A stretch of DNA of 64,000 bases, from assembly GCA_036323355.1 (NCBI GenBank), contig AP028876.1, forward strand, positions 806,001 through 870,000, read 5' to 3'. Positions 61,601 to 64,000 of the stretch are shown one piece after another (positions within the stretch are counted from its first letter, which is position 1; each line of letters opens with the position of its first letter). The notes under the pieces were generated by a model that was not told the DNA's origin, searched no databases, and saw only the letters and a list, made by a program, of their open reading frames with translations. The DNA comes from Gottschalkiaceae bacterium SANA. Lineage in GTDB: Bacteria; Bacillota; Clostridia; Tissierellales; GPF-1. Both the position numbers and the translations under genes were made by a program.

Positions 61601-64000
61601 CCCGCGTCTGGGGATATTTCTACTATCAATTGGAATATACAGCTTCGAAGGGCCGGTCCAGTGGTTATGCTGGAGCGCTGTATTTTGAATTGGGGATCTA
61701 TTTGGAGATTCAATTTGAAGCCCAGGCATTTGCTGGAACCTTCTCCTATAATCCAACGCTCTATGAAAATGAGTGGCCCTTGTGGTCGGCTGGTGAGCAG
61801 AATAATGTTCAGGACTTTGACTACGAAGAGACTGATCAGCTGCTTTTGAAAAAGCTAATCCGATCTCTCACGGTTCCGGATGATTTGTTCAGGATGTCTT
61901 ACATGGATCTGAAAACAGGAGATGTGGATGATCAAGTGTTTGATGATGCGACCCATTTTACGATCGAAACAACAAATGATGCTTTTGTCTATGATCCGAA
62001 AACCAATAAGTTAATTGTAACGCCGGATGAAGGCGATCCAATTGAAGAAGGGCAGCTGATCATCACTTGGGCGGGGGCGCCATTGGCCTTTACATCAGCA
62101 CCGATTAGGCGGTCCGTGGATATTTATTGGGATAATTTGAACAATGGATATACGATTATTTTTGATACAAATGGTGGCAGCGCGGTACCAATGGTTCTAG
62201 AGCGTTTCAACGCACCCATACCAGAATTGATCCAGCCCGTAAAGAAGGGGTATGACTTTGATGGCTGGTATAGAGACAATGCTTTTAAAACGGCTTATGA
62301 AATTCCTACAACCATGCCTGATGAGGATGTAGTTGTATACGCCAAGTGGATTCCGCGAGAGGATACGGTTTATAGGGTTGAACATTATCAACAAAATTTG
62401 AATAATTATCTTTATACATTGGTAGAGGCCGACACTCAAAGTCTCTATGGGACAACAGACAGTCTGGTTGAGCCTGCAACAATGACTTATGCTGGATTCC
62501 ATTCTCCAGAATCGCAAAACCTAAGTATTTTGCCGGATGGCAGTGCTGTTGTTAAGTATTATTATTCTCGTGACAGTTTTACAGCAAGCTTTGATCCAGG
62601 GGAACCTGGGGGTCAAGTGACTGTCTACAAGTACAAATTTGGAAAGACTCTTGTGGCGCCGCAGTTTAATGCCAAGGGCTATGAATTTGCATCTTGGAAC
62701 CAAGCAATTCCGGATACCATGCCAGCTGAGGATTTGGTTTTTGTTGCTAAATGGAATCCTGGAAAGAATTCGGCCTATCGGGTTGAGCATTATATCCAAA
62801 ACACAAAAGGAAAAGGAACTACTTTAAGTGAGATTGAAGAAAAAACAGGAACCACGAATCAAACCTTGCGGATTGCCGATTTTGCAAGGGTGACTGAAGG
62901 ACTGACTTTTGAAAAAACTACGCTTGATGGAAAAGTTACAGATAGGGCTTCAGTTAAGGGGGATGGTAGCCTAGTCGTTAAAGTATACTACCTCAGAAAT
63001 GAGTATCAGATTACCTATCTTGTCGAGAACGGTGAGGATCGTGAAAGTAGCAATCGTTACGGTAAACTTATTGCAGAGCCGATTGCTCCTGTAAAAGACG
63101 GGTACACCTTCTCGGGGTGGAAAGCCAATGTGGAAGGAACAGAAGCATTTGTATTTGGCGAAAGGATGCCTGCTGAGGACTTGATTGTTTATGGTCGCCT
63201 GATCCCGAATCATGGGACGCGCTTTTCTGTCGAACATTATGTTCAACAGACCACAGGGTTTGATTATGATTTGGTGGGGACCGACCAGGAATCGGGCGTC
63301 ACAGATGAAAGCCTTGACGTGACAAGCCTTGCAAGAGACCAAGAGGGCAAGCGTTTTGAAAAGGCATTGGTTGAAGGTAAAGTGGTGGAAAACGCCACAA
63401 TTGCTGGTGACGGTTCGCTAGTCATTCAACTGTACTATGTGCGAAATGAGTATGTGATCACACATCAAATCAGCAATGGAGATGACATAGAAAAAACGTA
63501 TCGTTTTGAAGAAGGCATTGCATTGCCGCTTGCACCTGTTAAGGCTGGTTATGTGTTCACTGGTTGGAAAGGTAACGAGTCCCTTACGGAGCCCTTCCAG
63601 GTCGAAAGGATGCCGAGTGAGAATCTGATGGCATATGGCAAATATGTGCCAAATAGCGACACACCTTATCGGGTTGAACATTATCAAGAGAATGTGTCGG
63701 ATGGATACACCTTGGTGAAAGCCGATCAGTTTGCTGGAATTACCGATACATTAACCCAAGCTGAGGCAGATTCCTATAGAGGTTTTGCGGAGAAAGCATG
63801 GAATCAGGTCCCTATTTCAGGCGATGGAAGTACGCTTATTCGAATCGATTACGACCGCAATATCTATGCGGTGGACTTAGATCCTACCGGTGGCACCATT
63901 CATAGCGGAGATCTTGCTGAATATACCTATGGGATTGGCGCTCCATTGCCGACGGATATCAGCCGGCCGGGGTATATCTTTGATGGATGGCTTGAAGGAA
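58642..64000 (+). CDS. Giant SLH-domain surface protein with InlB-type repeats (3' partial)
   Basis: The frame is open from ATG 58642 to the window edge, over 1780 residues. A signal peptide of about 26 residues (MKKRIVC...FSAFALDN) leads into three SLH motifs at about 30-215 (LFNDVNQNDWFYDSILYA, FFSDVEINADYAPFVMWAA, FDKIEDYAKAAVLKLW), which bind secondary cell-wall polymer. A first InlB-like unit, EYVSNGGSEIEP...FSGWYYDKNFEKRV, is at about 230-290. A long beta-rich region follows at about 300-1160. From about 1170 a series of units alternates Flg_new/InlB B-repeats (GYDFDGWYRD, GYEFASWN, GYTFSGWKA, GYVFTGWKG, GYIFDGWLE) with YRVEHYxQ modules. It is an S-layer-anchored adhesin-like protein. 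AGAGGAAG is the ribosome site. Confidence 0.88.
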   Translation, partial: MKKRIVCILLCLSMLLNMIPFSAFALDNQREELFNDVNQNDWFYDSILYAVENEFFSGIGPDTFAPEDPMTRAMYVTAIGHIAGVDDSYPVQEGFFSDVEINADYAPFVMWAADQEISQGVGNHVFGPDGLITREQMATFTVRFFDAYEISYPQSIDKAAPKDFDKIEDYAKAAVLKLWNCGLFVGDGEGFFNPKGSASRAEGATFSVRMNQIFESERVRMQETQETGVMRSYAEHFRIEYVSNGGSEIEPQILKKGSSLEMLPIPYKENEIFSGWYYDKNFEKRVYSNAILTEDITLYAKYGEVGPLTEAESPSFASALDQETNFSITVESLAPMTTEEVKKFVTIKNLNSPNQTDFLQVSVEGNAFDLSGIGGFEAGATYRITLENEILYFQGFGPSVRNYNFTIVKDDVMNLALSPDMIYIPFDQVGSLSQEGKRVQTLSTPLASVGGTNSSGLSDLTEGTFIYDEILEIGDTVTIYEGIRPDQRVLDDRRAGADGEIAYVTITATNGNTYTFVSAQAEDVLFTPDVLPLNRVEDTDGNPMDHSLTVNETAMEFSDDRYGPMQLDSQTRVDRGDYIAFYEGEFGPNTNVTGYGLISSISRENGYIVIEYTDATMDEILAAMDMYNTDSMSGDELLDQVDVAALEADIEQQAIDSGFADEAALYLSELALKTDSFTELSEDFQLTSYELMSEDGKLIKPEELQLLGSGNKVEVKLDKLQANISTHLQHFDASGVRLTLDVGVKIKISVNDDTEIVITVTGTFEEEVRIAINVDGGAVWKWWGIFPYIAEYEVTANTDLFNFTGIGINASIVTKEKKDNVWTDNKELQNISNELRKLLDKKDPLIGGGQGTVADGLADKYKAMIDTESDWVNLFEKDIFSKEIQIPPIYIIVVELGVKFAVSVDMNISLGCDFYYENAKRYSYTVEVFGKNVTSDVVDMVEEHYEFTFYVMGTMGLKAGIIAEIKVGLFSTKVASVGFSAEAGVYTRVWGYFYYQLEYTASKGRSSGYAGALYFELGIYLEIQFEAQAFAGTFSYNPTLYENEWPLWSAGEQNNVQDFDYEETDQLLLKKLIRSLTVPDDLFRMSYMDLKTGDVDDQVFDDATHFTIETTNDAFVYDPKTNKLIVTPDEGDPIEEGQLIITWAGAPLAFTSAPIRRSVDIYWDNLNNGYTIIFDTNGGSAVPMVLERFNAPIPELIQPVKKGYDFDGWYRDNAFKTAYEIPTTMPDEDVVVYAKWIPREDTVYRVEHYQQNLNNYLYTLVEADTQSLYGTTDSLVEPATMTYAGFHSPESQNLSILPDGSAVVKYYYSRDSFTASFDPGEPGGQVTVYKYKFGKTLVAPQFNAKGYEFASWNQAIPDTMPAEDLVFVAKWNPGKNSAYRVEHYIQNTKGKGTTLSEIEEKTGTTNQTLRIADFARVTEGLTFEKTTLDGKVTDRASVKGDGSLVVKVYYLRNEYQITYLVENGEDRESSNRYGKLIAEPIAPVKDGYTFSGWKANVEGTEAFVFGERMPAEDLIVYGRLIPNHGTRFSVEHYVQQTTGFDYDLVGTDQESGVTDESLDVTSLARDQEGKRFEKALVEGKVVENATIAGDGSLVIQLYYVRNEYVITHQISNGDDIEKTYRFEEGIALPLAPVKAGYVFTGWKGNESLTEPFQVERMPSENLMAYGKYVPNSDTPYRVEHYQENVSDGYTLVKADQFAGITDTLTQAEADSYRGFAEKAWNQVPISGDGSTLIRIDYDRNIYAVDLDPTGGTIHSGDLAEYTYGIGAPLPTDISRPGYIFDGWLEG

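Noticed and set aside
1-64000. CRISPR arrays, tRNA or rRNA genes
   Set aside because: No regular spacer-repeat pattern and no tRNA or rRNA signature was seen on either strand.

Overview
The window looks like a chromosome segment of a low-to-moderate GC Clostridia-type Firmicute. The evidence is a leucine T-box in front of leuS, strong GGAGG ribosome binding sites with some TTG starts, an SLH surface protein, UPF0316, DUF1294 and DUF503 proteins, and a tiny cysteine-rich protein of a clostridial type. I cannot name a genus from sequence alone. Gene density is high, and most transcription units end in clear hairpin-plus-T terminators.

Layout. 1-6.7 kb: the tail of an unknown gene, a compact AddB/AddA-like helicase-nuclease pair, and two small paralogues (DUF3892-like). 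6.85-11.8 kb: three tandem secreted paralogues sharing a C-terminal domain, two of them nearly identical there at DNA level, with a MazG-like gene between them on the other strand. 11.9-13.0 kb: a scar holding the tail of a malic enzyme, the tail of an MFS transporter, and a transposase-less pair of IS21-like ends. 13.2-27.9 kb: an AT-rich defence island. It carries dptF-dptG-dptH (phosphorothioation-dependent restriction, plus strand) facing dndB-C-D-E-A (DNA phosphorothioate modification, minus strand), with one shared terminator between the operons. 28-33.8 kb: a methyltransferase, a decayed SDR gene, a small secreted protein, a nucleoside hydrolase behind LacI-type boxes, a secreted prenyltransferase/squalene-oxidase-repeat protein behind a candidate attenuator RNA, a GNAT and DUF1294. 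34-40.6 kb: a PatB-like C-S lyase, an acidic unknown, a small membrane protein, T-box-leuS, and glutamyl-Q tRNA(Asp) synthetase. 40.7-48.4 kb: UPF0316, a 44-residue Cys-rich protein, an oxidoreductase, DUF2809, an M20 peptidase operon (GntR regulator, DUF5058, second membrane protein, peptidase), and an exported protein with an RTX/M10_C-like tail. 48.5-56 kb: an OmpR/HK two-component pair with a P-loop kinase, two flavodoxin-fold proteins, DUF503, a CDGSH/ferredoxin-like/glutamate-synthase fusion, and an XRE-desulfoferrodoxin-like fusion. 56.2-64 kb: an AgrA/AgrC-like LytTR pair, then a giant SLH/InlB-repeat surface protein that runs off the right edge.

How the genes work together. The defence island is the functional core. 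DndA supplies sulfur, DndC/D/E insert it into the DNA backbone, DndB probably controls the operon, and DptFGH attack unmodified DNA. DndABCDE and DptFGH are described systems. The less expected parts are a helix-turn-helix on the N-terminus of DptF, a palindrome directly beside the dnd -10, and a decayed IS21-like boundary.

The best candidates for undescribed biology outside the island are four. First, a structured leader with mutually exclusive terminator and antiterminator pairings before the gene at 30874-32430. Second, the tandem secreted paralogue family with an apparently gene-converted C-terminal domain. Third, 21-bp direct repeats between a LytTR regulator pair and a giant surface protein. 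Fourth, the CDGSH-glutamate synthase fusion.
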